Assembly (NCBI GenBank): GCA_020851455.1
Contig: JADZCT010000038.1
Span: 82,715 to 146,714 of the forward strand
Reading direction: 5' to 3'
Origin: Gemmatimonadaceae bacterium
GTDB lineage: Bacteria; Gemmatimonadota; Gemmatimonadetes; Gemmatimonadales; Gemmatimonadaceae
Length of the DNA: 64,000 nt
Part shown: positions 38,157 through 47,613 of the stretch, one piece after another
Layout of the letters: each line of letters opens with the position of its first letter
Position numbering within the stretch: position 1 is the first letter of the stretch
The notes under the pieces: generated by a model
What the model saw: only the letters and a program-made list of their open reading frames with translations
Databases searched by the model: none
What the model was told of the DNA's origin: nothing
Program-made: the position numbers and the translations under genes

Positions 38157-38660
38157 TTACGATATGGCGGCGAGCTGCTTCGGGCCCATCAGCCAGAGCA
38201 GTTCGCCGCCTCCCCGTTCGATCCCCCGCTCGAACTCGAGGAGGCACGCGCCCGCCTTCCTGAACTTGATGCGGGACTCGTCGTGCCCGGTCATGCACCA
38301 GGTTGCCAGCGCACCGAGGTCCGGCTCGTGGCCCACGACCGCGACCGTCGTGCGCTTCCCGTAGCCGGCGAGCGCTTCCACGAGTTGTTCTGGCCGCGCG
38401 CCCGGCTCGAGCGCGGGCGTGGTGGCGAGTTCGGCGTCCGGCCACGCACCCACGAGCAGCTCAGCGGTCTGAACTGCGCGCGTGTACGGACTCGACAGCA
38501 CGAGCGTGCAGCCCGGCACCTGGGCACTGGCCGCGCGCGTGACGCCGCGCATCTGCGCACGGCCCTTGCTGGAGAGCGGACGCTCGGAATCGGGGCGACC
38601 CGACGCCGCGAACTCCCGGGCATCACCGGCGTCGGCGTGCCGTACGATCAGCAGCAGCAT
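38157..38660 (-). CDS. SixA-like histidine phosphatase
   Basis: A 167-residue member of the histidine phosphatase superfamily. The catalytic LLIVRHADAG (RHG-type motif, here RHA) is at residues 3-12. SPYTRAVQTAELL and VGHEPDLG (second histidine) follow in the normal order. SixA acts on phosphohistidine of HPt domains. Assignment to SixA rather than other small phosphatases is from length and the RHA motif. The start at 38660 puts the motif at the N-terminus; the upstream frame is an overlap with the next gene. The gene ends 9 bp from the convergent peptidase. Confidence 0.85.
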   Translation of the reverse strand: MLLLIVRHADAGDAREFAASGRPDSERPLSSKGRAQMRGVTRAASAQVPGCTLVLSSPYTRAVQTAELLVGAWPDAELATTPALEPGARPEQLVEALAGYGKRTTVAVVGHEPDLGALATWCMTGHDESRIKFRKAGACLLEFERGIERGGGELLWLMGPKQLAAIS

Positions 38661-38662
38661 GG

Positions 38663-39055
38663 TCAGGCCTCCTCCGTTGCACGCCCCGTCCGCCATGCCA
38701 CCAGGAAGAGCACGAGCCAGACGACCGTCCGAAGCGTCATCGCAGCGATGCTCTGCGCGGCCACGGCGCCGCCGCCCTGGCGCACCACTGCGATGCCAGC
38801 GAGCACCAGCAGGTTGAGCGCGAAGATCGCCCCAGCCGCCACCCGCCCCGCCGCGACGCTGCGCCAGAGTGCGATTCCCGCGGCGATGTATGCCGCGCCC
38901 ATCGCGACGTTGAAGAAGAGCAATGGCCTGAAGACTACATAACCCGGGTCGGCGCCGAGCAGGACCCGCCCTCCCTCAGCCAGCGTCGCGACGCCAAACA
39001 GCGCCCCGACTGTTGCCGCGCCATTCTTCACGATGCGGGCAGCGTATGGTGTCAT
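38663..39055 (-). CDS. Four-helix membrane protein of unknown function
   Basis: A 130-residue protein with four predicted membrane helices (about 13-30, 38-60, 68-86, 102-123) and almost no loops. I do not recognise the family. The start at 39055 (MTPYAARIVKNG) is preferred to an ATG at 39115 that would run into the pncB leader. It ends 2 bp before the sixA start and is probably cotranscribed with it. The gap to divergent pncB is 58 bp. Confidence 0.6.
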   Translation of the reverse strand: MTPYAARIVKNGAATVGALFGVATLAEGGRVLLGADPGYVVFRPLLFFNVAMGAAYIAAGIALWRSVAAGRVAAGAIFALNLLVLAGIAVVRQGGGAVAAQSIAAMTLRTVVWLVLFLVAWRTGRATEEA

Positions 39056-39113
39056 CGTCGAGAGTGCCTCGGTCACGGGAAGGTGGGAGTGGCTACTTTC
39101 AGGCGGGCCTCGC

Positions 39114-40568
39114 ATGAAGCCTCAACAGTACTCCGCCAAAGATGACATGCAATTCAACCTGAGCGCGAGCTACACGGATCTGTACGAGATCGCCATGGGA
39201 CAGGCGCTGTTCCAGGCCGGCCAGCACGAGAAGCCATCGGTGTTCGACTACTTCTTCCGCAAACTGCCGTTCGGTGGCGGGTACGCGATATTCGCGGGGC
39301 TCGGCACGCTGCTCGAGGCGCTCGAGGGCTGGCGGTTCACCGCGCAGGACCTCGACCAGCTCGCCGCCGCCGGCTTCGACCCCGCGTACATCGCCTACCT
39401 GAAGGAGCTTCGCTTCCGCTGCAGCGTGCACAGCGTGCCCGAGGGCGAGGTCGTCTTTCCCACCGAACCTCTGCTGCGCGTCGAGGGCAGCCTGATCGAG
39501 GCGCAGGTCATCGAGACGCTTCTCCTCAACCTCGTCAATTACCAGTCGCTGGTTGCCACGAGGGCGGCGCGCATACGATCGGTGGCTGGCGATGCGGTAC
39601 TCAGCGAGTTTGGCCTTCGCCGCGCGCACGGACCGGGCGGCATCCTCGCTGCGCGCGCGGCAGTCGTTGGCGGGTTCGACTCGACCAGCAACGTCTACGC
39701 CGCCCAGCTCTACGGCCTCAAGGCCGAAGGCACCATGGCGCACTCGTTCGTGCAGTGGTACGACGACGAACTTGCTGCCTTCCGCGCATTTGCGGAGGCG
39801 CGGCCGCACAACACCGTGCTGCTCGTTGACACGTACGATACGCTGAGGAGCGGGATCCCGAACGCCATCACCGTCGCGAGGGAGATGCGCGAGCGCGGAC
39901 ACCGGTTGCGCGCCGTGCGGCTCGACAGCGGCGACCTGGCGTTCTTCTCGCGGCGCGCCCGCGCGATGCTCGACGCCGCTGGCCTGCCCGAAGTGAAGAT
40001 CGTCGCTTCGAACCAACTCGACGAGTACGTCATTCGCAGCCTGCGGCAGCAGCATGCGCCGATTGACATCTATGGCGTCGGCACCAGTCTCGTCGCCGTT
40101 CCGCCCGACGCGGCCCTCGACGGAGTGTACAAGCTCGCCGTAGCCGACGGCGCTCCCCGGCTCAAGGTGTCGGAGAGTCTCACGAAGACAACCCTTCCCG
40201 GCCGCAAGCAGGTGTACCGCTTCTTCGACGACGCCGGGCAGTTCTCCGGAGCCGACGGCGTCGCGCTGGACAATCGCGGCGCCCCCGGGCGGCTCATCCA
40301 CCCGTTCGAGTCGTACAAGACCATGAGCAGCGCGCACCTGCGCGGCGAGCCGCTGCTGCACCCGGTAATGAAGCACGGCCGGCGCATCGGCCCCGCCCCG
40401 ACCCTCGACGAAGTCAGGCAGCACTCCGCCGCGCGTATCGCGCTGCTTCCGGCAGAATTCCTGCGCTTCGAGAATCCACACACCTACAAGGTGGGACTGA
40501 GCGAAGATCTCCACGTGCTGCGCGAACACCTTCGCCTCACCCACAAGCCAGGTACGCCGACAACATGA
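39114..40568 (+). CDS. pncB: Nicotinate phosphoribosyltransferase
   Basis: A 484-residue NAPRTase. Typical segments: [16 protein letters not shown] (about 16-31), [37 protein letters not shown] with the catalytic His, GTMAHSFVQ, and [10 protein letters not shown]. It makes nicotinate mononucleotide from nicotinate and PRPP using ATP. A second ATG 30 nt downstream is possible. The next gene, pncA, begins inside its stop codon, so the two salvage steps are translated together. Confidence 0.95.
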   Translation: MKPQQYSAKDDMQFNLSASYTDLYEIAMGQALFQAGQHEKPSVFDYFFRKLPFGGGYAIFAGLGTLLEALEGWRFTAQDLDQLAAAGFDPAYIAYLKELRFRCSVHSVPEGEVVFPTEPLLRVEGSLIEAQVIETLLLNLVNYQSLVATRAARIRSVAGDAVLSEFGLRRAHGPGGILAARAAVVGGFDSTSNVYAAQLYGLKAEGTMAHSFVQWYDDELAAFRAFAEARPHNTVLLVDTYDTLRSGIPNAITVAREMRERGHRLRAVRLDSGDLAFFSRRARAMLDAAGLPEVKIVASNQLDEYVIRSLRQQHAPIDIYGVGTSLVAVPPDAALDGVYKLAVADGAPRLKVSESLTKTTLPGRKQVYRFFDDAGQFSGADGVALDNRGAPGRLIHPFESYKTMSSAHLRGEPLLHPVMKHGRRIGPAPTLDEVRQHSAARIALLPAEFLRFENPHTYKVGLSEDLHVLREHLRLTHKPGTPTT

Positions 40569-41176
40569 GAGCGTTGGCAATCATCGACGTTCAGTACGAC
40601 TTCCTCCCCGGTGGCTCGCTCCCGGTGGCAGGCGGCGACGCAATCCTTCCGGTGATCGGCCGCATCATCGGCGGCTTCGACCTCGTCGTTGCCACCCAGG
40701 ATTGGCATCCGCAGGATCACGTGAGCTTCGCGTCGAACCACCCCGGCCGGAAGCCGTTCGAGCAGCTTGACCTCGACGGCCATCCGCAAACGCTCTGGCC
40801 GGACCACTGCGTCCAGGGCACCCGCGGCGCGGAGCTCTCCAGCGGATGGGACACCCGGCACGTCGAGGCGGTGTTCCGCAAGGGCACCAACCCGGCGATA
40901 GACAGCTACAGCGCCTTCTTCGACAACCGGCACCTCAAGTCCACCGGCCTCGCCGATTACCTGCGCGGGAAGGGCGTGAGCGATCTGTTCGTGTGCGGAC
41001 TCGCGGGCGACATCTGCGTGTACTACAGCGCCCGTGACGCCCTCGAGCAGGGGTTCAGAGTCAGCCTGATCCGCGACGCTGCCACACCGCTCGACGCAGG
41101 GATCTTCGCCGGGTGCCTCGCCGACCTCACGAAACTCGGCGCGAGAGTCGTGGAGAGTTCGTCACTCGATCCATGA
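40565..41176 (+). CDS. pncA: Nicotinamidase
   Basis: A 203-residue isochorismatase-fold amidase. The catalytic Asp is D8 (IIDVQYDFLPGG), the metal site is DWHPQDHVSF, the catalytic Lys is in VFRKGTNP, and the nucleophilic Cys is in GLAGDICVYYSA. It hydrolyses nicotinamide to nicotinate, which feeds the pncB enzyme encoded immediately upstream (ATGA overlap). This is a complete two-step salvage unit. Convergent with lplA. Confidence 0.96.
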   Translation: MRALAIIDVQYDFLPGGSLPVAGGDAILPVIGRIIGGFDLVVATQDWHPQDHVSFASNHPGRKPFEQLDLDGHPQTLWPDHCVQGTRGAELSSGWDTRHVEAVFRKGTNPAIDSYSAFFDNRHLKSTGLADYLRGKGVSDLFVCGLAGDICVYYSARDALEQGFRVSLIRDAATPLDAGIFAGCLADLTKLGARVVESSSLDP

Positions 41177-41227
41177 CCGGATGCGCCGCAATTGGCCGCG
41201 ACGCGTTCTGCGCGAGGCCGCGCCGCA

Positions 41228-42226
41228 TCACCCCGTCACGACGTCGAGCACGTTCGCGATGGTCACGTCGCCGAAGTAGTTCCTCACATCTGCGCCTTCG
41301 AGCGCAGCGGCCACCGCCACCCTGTCGTACGGCAGCCCGACCAGCCGCGCCTCCAGTTCGGCCACGTCGCGCTGGCCCATGAAGTCGCCGAAGAGGCGGA
41401 TCGCCGCGATCCGCCCCTCGTGAACGTCAATCCGCGCGTCTATCTCGCCGGCTGGGAACCGCTGGCTGCGCTGCACGTTCGCCGGCGGATTCTCGCCAAA
41501 GTTCCACGCCCAGGTGCCGTACTTCGACTCCACCAGGCGGCGAACCGCCGCCCAGTCATCGTCGTCGAGCGCGATTGACGGGATGCGGCCGGGGTCGCGC
41601 GTGCCGAATACCGCATCCAGAATCCGAGACCGGAGCTCGTCCACGGTTACGTCCTCGCGCACGAACTCGCGGATGTTGGCCACGCGGCTGCGAATGGACT
41701 TCACACCCTTCGATTCGACCTTCCCAGGCCGCGGGCGAAGCGCTGCGGTCACATCGTCGAGGTTCGAGTCGTAAAGCAGCGTGCCATGGCTGAACATGCG
41801 CGTCGGCGTGGCGAACTGCGCGTTGCCCGAGATCTTTCGTCCGTCGGCAAGGATGTCGTTGCGGCCGCCGAGCTCCGCGGGCACTCCAAGCGACTTCAGC
41901 ACCTCGATCACCGGGCGCGTGAAGTGGTCGTAACGGTTGAACCGCCCCGTGACTTCCGGCGTCATGACGCTGAAGTTCAGGTTGCCGAGGTCGTGGTAAA
42001 CGGCGCCACCCCCCGACACCCGCCGGACCACCCGGATGCCGCGGGACTCGACGACTTCCGGGTTGATCTCCTCGATCGTATTCTGGTTGCGCCCGATGAT
42101 TATGGCGGGCTCGTTCACGTAGAAGAGCAGCACGTCGTCGTCCACGGGCTTGCGACGGAAGACGTACTCCTCGAGCGCCAGATTGATCCGGGCGTCGGTG
42201 ATACCGCGATTGTCAACGAATTGCAT
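41228..42226 (-). CDS. lplA: Lipoate-protein ligase A
   Basis: A 332-residue LplA. The N-terminus has LALEEYVF, then IGRNQNTIEEIN (about 48-59), the RRVSGGGAVYHDLGNLNFS loop that binds lipoyl-AMP, and ISGNAQF with SHGTLLYDSNL. A C-terminal accessory domain (about 255-332) completes a bacterial LplA. It activates free lipoate and transfers it to E2 and GcvH domains. The start at 42226 (MQFVDNRGI) fits; the frame extends far upstream without similarity. Divergent from the DUF5916 gene. Confidence 0.92.
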   Translation of the reverse strand: MQFVDNRGITDARINLALEEYVFRRKPVDDDVLLFYVNEPAIIIGRNQNTIEEINPEVVESRGIRVVRRVSGGGAVYHDLGNLNFSVMTPEVTGRFNRYDHFTRPVIEVLKSLGVPAELGGRNDILADGRKISGNAQFATPTRMFSHGTLLYDSNLDDVTAALRPRPGKVESKGVKSIRSRVANIREFVREDVTVDELRSRILDAVFGTRDPGRIPSIALDDDDWAAVRRLVESKYGTWAWNFGENPPANVQRSQRFPAGEIDARIDVHEGRIAAIRLFGDFMGQRDVAELEARLVGLPYDRVAVAAALEGADVRNYFGDVTIANVLDVVTG

Positions 42227-42357
42227 GATGAATAGTAATTGCGGGCGCGTCGCCGCCTCCGCGGCGGCCTGCCCAAGGTACCGATCACGCAGCGCGCTGG
42301 CGCGGGGCTCCCGGAAGAGGCGGCGATCGCTGCTGCCGATTATCATCTTGCGGTATC

Positions 42358-44919
42358 GTGCGCATCTACCCCCGGATCGCCGCCATGCTCGCCGCGCATG
42401 GCGCACTGCTCGCGGCGCAACAGCCGAACGGGAGCGCGCCTGCCGCCCCCGCCGCAATCGCGGCACGTACTGCAACGCCGATCCAGGTCGGTGCGCGCCT
42501 CAGCGAGGCGCAATGGTCGGCGGCGCAGGTGATCTCGTCGTTCACGCAGGTGGACCCCGTCGAAGGCGACGCCGCCAGCGAGCGCACGGAAGTGAGGATC
42601 CTCTACGACGACGAGGCCCTCTACGTCGCCGCGCGGCTCTACGACCGCGGCGCGGTGAGCCACCGGCTTGGTCCCCGTGACATGCCGATCGGCGATTCCG
42701 ACTGGTTCAGCGTGAACCTCGACAGCTACCACGACCGGCGCACCGCGTTCGTCTTCGAGGTGAACCCGGCAGGCGTGATGCGCGATTACGTACGCACCAC
42801 GAGCGCCGAAGGAAAGGAAGCCGACGACCTCACGTGGGATGCGGTCTGGGAAGTTGCTGCCTCGACCGACAGCCTTGGCTGGATGGCGGTGTTCCGCATC
42901 CCCTTTCACCAGCTCAGGTTCAGCCCCGCGCGGGAGCAGGTATGGGGCCTGCAGCTTGGCCGCACCATCGGGCGGATGAACGAATACGCCGTCTTCTCGT
43001 TCACGCCCAAACGCGAACGCGGCGGCATCGCCAGCTATGGCCTGCTCACAGGGATACGCGACATCCGTCCGGGCAAGCGGCTGGAAGTGCTGCCATACGT
43101 CGTCGCCCGCGGCGAGTACGTGGATCCCGGGCCAAACCCGTACCGGAGCGATGCGGAGCGGAGCGCGTCAACGGGTGTTGACGTGAAGTACCGCGTCACG
43201 TCCGACCTGACGCTCAACGCGACCATCAACCCGGATTTCGGACAGGTCGAGGTTGACCCGGCGGTCGTCAACCTCGGCGTGTACGAAACGCGCTTCGAGG
43301 AGAAGCGTCCCTTCTTCATCGAAGGCAGCGAGATCTTCAACTACTCGTCAGGGGGTGGCGGCCAGCTCTTCTACACGCGGCGCATTGGCAGGGCTCCGCA
43401 GCTCACCGCGCCAACGGCGCTCGCCGACGCGCCACCCCTCACCACGATCCTTGGCGCGGCCAAGCTGTCGGGGAAAACGTCGCGTGGCTGGTCGGTGGGC
43501 GTGCTCGAGGCGGTCACCGGACGCGAGGAGGCAACCTACCGCGACGCGGCTGGCGCCGACCGGCGCACCGTCGTGGAGCCGCTCACCAACTACCTCGTGG
43601 CCCGTGCCCGGCGCGAACTCAGGGCCGGCCAGTCCGCGATCGGGGGCGTGCTCACCGCGGTCAACCGCAACCTCGATTCGCCGTTCCTGCGCCAGCAGCT
43701 TCGCTCAGCCGGCTACACGGGCGCGTTCGACTTCCGCCACGAGTGGGCACGGCGAAGCTGGGTCGTCCAGGGCGGGCTCGCCCTGAGCCAGGTCGTGGGC
43801 GAACCGGCCGCGATCACCGCGGTCCAGCGACTCTCCAACCACTATTTCCAGCGCCCCGACGCGCGCCATCTCGGAGTAGACACATCGGCAACGTCACTCA
43901 GCGGGCTCTCCGCGCAGATCTCCGTGGGACGGCAGGCCGGCGAGCACTGGAGAGGCGACGTCACGATCGGAACCATCACCCCGGCGTTCGAAGTGAATGA
44001 CATCGGCTACAACTACCGCGCGGATCGGCGCGACTTCCAGATCACGGGCACGTACGTGCAGAACAGGGTTGGAACGTTCTGGCGCTACTGGACTCTCGGC
44101 GGCAGGGCGCGCTTCGAGGGGAATTACTCCAACCAGCTCATCGCAAACTGGCTGACGCTGAACGGCACGTTCCGCCATCTCGACTACTGGTCGGTTGGCT
44201 TCTCCGCAAACCACTCGCTCCGCGCGAACGACGACCGGCTCACGCGCGGCGGCCCCATGGCCGTGCGGCCCGCGAGTTCAAACGCCAGCGTGTCGTTCCT
44301 CTCCGACGCCCGCCAGCCGTTCACCTTCAGCGCGGGGCTCGCCGGCACCCGCGACGAGTTCGGCGGCTGGCAGTGGGAAACGAGCCCGAAGCTCGGCGTA
44401 AAAGTGTCGCCGCGCTGGACGCTCGAAACCGGCCCCCGGTTCCTCCGCGTGCGCACCATCGCGCAGTACATCACCACGGTGCCCGACCCCGCGGCAACGG
44501 CAATGTGGGGCAGGCGCTACATCTTCGCGGAGCTGAACCAGACCGAGCTCAGTCTCGACATGCGAATCAACTTCACCTTCAGTCCCGACCTGAGTCTGCA
44601 GACGTACGTGCAGCCACTGCTGTCGAGCGGCGACTACGGCGTGGCGAAGGAACTGGCCGCGCCCGGCACGTTCGACTTCCGCGCGTACAACGGCAGCGTG
44701 CCGAACCGCGACTTCAACCTGCGCTCGCTCCGGGGCAACGCCGTGCTCCGCTGGACATGGCGCCCGGGGTCAACGCTCTACCTCGCGTGGCAACAGAGCC
44801 GCAGGGACTACGCGGCCGGCGTGGGCGACTTCGACTTCGGGCGCGACCGGCAGGCGCTCTTCAGCACGCGCGCCGACAACATCGTCGTCCTCAAGGTCAA
44901 CTACTGGCTGAATCCGTAG
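42358..44919 (+). CDS. DUF5916 outer-membrane protein with N-terminal CBM9-like domain
   Basis: An 853-residue exported protein. After a signal peptide (about 1-21) comes a carbohydrate-binding-like domain (TPIQVGARLSEAQWSAAQV to FRIPFHQLRF, about 38-195), then a long region with DUF5916 features (INPDFGQVEVDPAVVNLGVYETRFEE-like segment, FEEKRPFFIEGSEIF) and a beta-barrel to the C-terminus. The family is common in Bacteroidota and Gemmatimonadota and its function is not established. The first start is GTG at 42358; an ATG at 42385 would also keep a signal peptide. Divergent from lplA. Confidence 0.85.
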   Translation: MRIYPRIAAMLAAHGALLAAQQPNGSAPAAPAAIAARTATPIQVGARLSEAQWSAAQVISSFTQVDPVEGDAASERTEVRILYDDEALYVAARLYDRGAVSHRLGPRDMPIGDSDWFSVNLDSYHDRRTAFVFEVNPAGVMRDYVRTTSAEGKEADDLTWDAVWEVAASTDSLGWMAVFRIPFHQLRFSPAREQVWGLQLGRTIGRMNEYAVFSFTPKRERGGIASYGLLTGIRDIRPGKRLEVLPYVVARGEYVDPGPNPYRSDAERSASTGVDVKYRVTSDLTLNATINPDFGQVEVDPAVVNLGVYETRFEEKRPFFIEGSEIFNYSSGGGGQLFYTRRIGRAPQLTAPTALADAPPLTTILGAAKLSGKTSRGWSVGVLEAVTGREEATYRDAAGADRRTVVEPLTNYLVARARRELRAGQSAIGGVLTAVNRNLDSPFLRQQLRSAGYTGAFDFRHEWARRSWVVQGGLALSQVVGEPAAITAVQRLSNHYFQRPDARHLGVDTSATSLSGLSAQISVGRQAGEHWRGDVTIGTITPAFEVNDIGYNYRADRRDFQITGTYVQNRVGTFWRYWTLGGRARFEGNYSNQLIANWLTLNGTFRHLDYWSVGFSANHSLRANDDRLTRGGPMAVRPASSNASVSFLSDARQPFTFSAGLAGTRDEFGGWQWETSPKLGVKVSPRWTLETGPRFLRVRTIAQYITTVPDPAATAMWGRRYIFAELNQTELSLDMRINFTFSPDLSLQTYVQPLLSSGDYGVAKELAAPGTFDFRAYNGSVPNRDFNLRSLRGNAVLRWTWRPGSTLYLAWQQSRRDYAAGVGDFDFGRDRQALFSTRADNIVVLKVNYWLNP

Positions 44920-45016
44920 CGTCGGCGCGATCGTTGCATCCCCGCCGCGCATCAGGTACCATCGTTTCAGCAGTCGGCCAGCCGTTGGCATCCGGCAACC
45001 GCGGAGGAAATATCCG

Positions 45017-46573
45017 ATGAGTGGAGATGGCGGCGAGACGCTTCACGGGCCTGACCTTGGAGAGACCGGCGTTGCGGCCTCCGACCTCCGTGACGGCGGC
45101 ATGGTGGGCGGCCATTACGGCGGCGCGCCAGTGCTGCTGGTGCGCAAGCAAGGGGCGGTATACGCAATGGGCGCAAAGTGCACCCACTACGGCGGTCCGC
45201 TGGATGAAGGCCATTTCGACGGTTCGACGGTCCGCTGCCCATGGCACCACGCATGCTTCCTCCCGGAAACGGGCGAGGCGGTGCGCCCGCCCGCAATTGA
45301 CCCCGTGCGCTGCTACGCAGTCGCCGAGCGCAACGGCCGGCTGTTCGTCACAGGAAAGATACCGCCCGCCACCACGGGAGCGTCACACGCATCGGCGCCG
45401 GCTTCAGTGGTGATCGTGGGCGGCGGCGCGGCTGGGTTCGCCGCCGCGGAGATGCTGCGCCGCCTCGGCTACCGGAAGCCAGTCACGATCGTCACCGCCG
45501 ACGCCTCCGGTCCGGTTGACCGTCCGAATATCTCCAAGGATTACCTCGCCGGCACCGCACCCGAGGAGTGGATCCCCCTCCGCCCTGACGACTGGTACGG
45601 CGACAACGACATCGAACTGCGCACGAACGAGCGCGTACGGCGCATCATCCCTCGCGAACACGCGATCGAGATCGGGGACGGCCGCATGGAATACGGCGCA
45701 CTCCTCCTTGCGACCGGCGCGTCTCCGATCGAGCTGCACATCCCCGGCGCTGACAGGCCGCACGTCCGCTACCTGCGGACGCTCGCCGACAGCCGGGCAA
45801 TCATCGAGCGCGCGACGCGCGCGGACCACGCCGTGGTCATCGGCGCCAGCTTCATCGGGCTCGAGGCGGCCGCGTCGCTGCGCACCCGGGGAGTGGACGT
45901 GCACGTCGTGGCCCCCGACGCCGTCCCGATGCGCCGCGCCCTGGGCCCCGACCTGGGACGCTTCGTCCGCAACCTGCACGAGAAGCGCGGAGTCCGCTTT
46001 CACCTCGAGCGCACGGTCACGGAGATTGGCAACAGTTCCGTCACCCTCAGCGACGGCTCCACTCTCGACGCCGACCTGGTGGTGATCGGGATCGGAGTGC
46101 GGCCCAACGTTGCCCTCGCCGAGGATGCCGGACTCGACGTGGACCGCGGCGTGGTGGTAGATGAGTTCATGCGCACGAGCGACCCGTCCATCTGGGCGGC
46201 CGGCGATATTGCCCGCTGGCCCGATCGCTACACAGGCATCCCGCTTCGCATCGAGCACTGGGCCGTGGCGCAGTCGCAGGGACAGGCCGCGGCGCGATCC
46301 ATCCTTGGCCTGAAGGACCCGTACACGTCAATCCCGTTCTTCTGGAGCGCGCATTACGATACGACGATCAGCTACGTCGGCAACGCGCCCGAGTGGGACG
46401 AGACCACGGTCACCGGGAGCATCGAGCAGGGCAACTGCCTCGTGACCTACCGGAAGAAGGGGAAGCCGCTCGCCGTGGCTTCGATCAACCGCGACGTTGC
46501 GTCGCTCCGCATCCAGGCCGCGATGGAACGCGGCGACGTTGCCGCCGTGGAGGCCATCATCCGGGGGGCGTGA
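45017..46573 (+). CDS. Rieske-FAD/NAD reductase fusion (AIFM3-like)
   Basis: A 518-residue fusion. The N-terminal Rieske domain has ligands C55-x-H57 and C74-x2-H77 in CTHYGGPL and CPWHHACF. A pyridine nucleotide-disulphide reductase domain follows: FAD fold VVIVGGGAAGFAAAEML (about 133-149), NADH fold HAVVIGASFIGLEAA, and the WAAGDIARWPDRY segment near 395. The C-terminal 90 residues are reductase-type. It resembles ferredoxin reductases and AIFM3. GAGGA lies 10 nt before the ATG. It sits 70 bp ahead of the HTH regulator and might be part of the same stress response. Substrate unknown. Confidence 0.9.
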   Translation: MSGDGGETLHGPDLGETGVAASDLRDGGMVGGHYGGAPVLLVRKQGAVYAMGAKCTHYGGPLDEGHFDGSTVRCPWHHACFLPETGEAVRPPAIDPVRCYAVAERNGRLFVTGKIPPATTGASHASAPASVVIVGGGAAGFAAAEMLRRLGYRKPVTIVTADASGPVDRPNISKDYLAGTAPEEWIPLRPDDWYGDNDIELRTNERVRRIIPREHAIEIGDGRMEYGALLLATGASPIELHIPGADRPHVRYLRTLADSRAIIERATRADHAVVIGASFIGLEAAASLRTRGVDVHVVAPDAVPMRRALGPDLGRFVRNLHEKRGVRFHLERTVTEIGNSSVTLSDGSTLDADLVVIGIGVRPNVALAEDAGLDVDRGVVVDEFMRTSDPSIWAAGDIARWPDRYTGIPLRIEHWAVAQSQGQAAARSILGLKDPYTSIPFFWSAHYDTTISYVGNAPEWDETTVTGSIEQGNCLVTYRKKGKPLAVASINRDVASLRIQAAMERGDVAAVEAIIRGA

Positions 46574-46643
46574 CGGGCGGCAGGCCGCCCAAGCCAGGGC
46601 GGCGGTGTGGCGCCACGCGCGCGTTCGTTTACTTTTCAAGGCG

Positions 46644-47471
46644 ATGGCCTTGAATATTTCCCGCCGGAGACCGCGCAGCGTCGGCGCGTCGGGTCCGCTC
46701 AGCAACGCGCGCTGGCAGTCGCTGCTCGACGTGCTCAGGTACCGGGCCCGCGCCACCGTGAGCGCGGTCGCCGGGGATCTGGGCCTCAACGTCGAGACCG
46801 CGCGCGGCCATCTTCGCACCCTCGAGACGCGCAAGCTCGTGCGCCGCGACGGCACCCTCAAGCACGGACGAGGCCGGCCCGAAGTCGCATACGTGCTCAC
46901 GGAAGACGGCGAGGCGCACTTCCCCAGCCACGACGGAGATGTCCTGCGCGCGCTCGGCAAGTTCCTCGTGGCGCGTGGCCAGGTGCCGCTCCTCGGCGCA
47001 TTCTACCGCGAATACCTCGCGCCACGCCGCGCCGAAAGCCTCTCGCGCGTCGCCGCCCTCACCGGAAAGAAGCGCGCAAGGGAAGTCGCCCGGATATTCG
47101 CCGAGTGGGGCTTCATGCCGGTGATCGAGGAGGCCGGTGGCGCACTGCGCCTTCGCCTCTCCCACTGCCCCGTGCGCAACCTCGTTCGCGCGACGCAGGC
47201 GCCTTGCCGCGCCGAGATGGGCCTGCTCCGCGACCTGCTCGGCGGCCCCGTGAAACGCATCGAGCACGCCCCGCACGGCGGCCTTGTGTGTTCCTACCTC
47301 CTGCCCCGAACCGTGACCGGCGGCAGGCTCGCTTCAACAAGTCACGTTCCAGCCATTTCTCAGGAGCAGCCCTTCAATGTCCGAACAACGCACCCTCGAC
47401 GTGCGAGTCATCCCGCCGCGCGAGAAGCACCCTGCCATCTTCCAGACCTTCGACGCACTCGCGCCCGGTGA
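46644..47471 (+). CDS. Cysteine-containing HTH regulator (SufR-like)
   Basis: A 275-residue regulator. The N-terminal winged HTH (about 20-95) is of the ArsR/DeoR kind (VSAVAGDLGLNVETARGHLR, GRPEVAYVLT). The effector region has C175-x12-C188 and C216 (27 residues later), followed by CSYLL. SufR-type Fe-S regulators have four cysteines in C-x12-C-x13-C-x14-C; here the third is absent, so a cluster, if any, would use three cysteines and another ligand. The last 32 codons overlap the DUF2249 gene in another frame. It likely senses redox, iron or NO and controls the downstream genes. Confidence 0.75.
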   Translation: MALNISRRRPRSVGASGPLSNARWQSLLDVLRYRARATVSAVAGDLGLNVETARGHLRTLETRKLVRRDGTLKHGRGRPEVAYVLTEDGEAHFPSHDGDVLRALGKFLVARGQVPLLGAFYREYLAPRRAESLSRVAALTGKKRAREVARIFAEWGFMPVIEEAGGALRLRLSHCPVRNLVRATQAPCRAEMGLLRDLLGGPVKRIEHAPHGGLVCSYLLPRTVTGGRLASTSHVPAISQEQPFNVRTTHPRRASHPAAREAPCHLPDLRRTRAR

Positions 47472-47613
47472 GTCGTTCATCCTCCTCAACGACCACGATC
47501 CGCGGCCGCTGCGCTACCAGTTCGAAGCCGAGCATTCCGGCCACTTCGACTGGCAGTACGTCGAGCAGGGTCCGGCGGTCTGGCGCGTCCAGATCTCGAA
47601 GCTGAAGGGTTGA
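47377..47613 (+). CDS. DUF2249 domain protein (first copy)
   Basis: A 78-residue protein that is essentially one DUF2249 domain: TLDVRVIPPREKHPAIFQTF, then LAPGESFILLNDHDPRPLRYQ with the conserved NDHDP, and the closing WQYVEQGPAVWRVQI. The family is found near nitric-oxide, nitrite and haemerythrin genes, but no activity is established. CAGGAG precedes the start. Its 5' end lies inside the regulator's 3' end, and its TGA overlaps the next ATG. A paralogue of about the same size is encoded two genes on. Confidence 0.82.
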   Translation: MSEQRTLDVRVIPPREKHPAIFQTFDALAPGESFILLNDHDPRPLRYQFEAEHSGHFDWQYVEQGPAVWRVQISKLKG

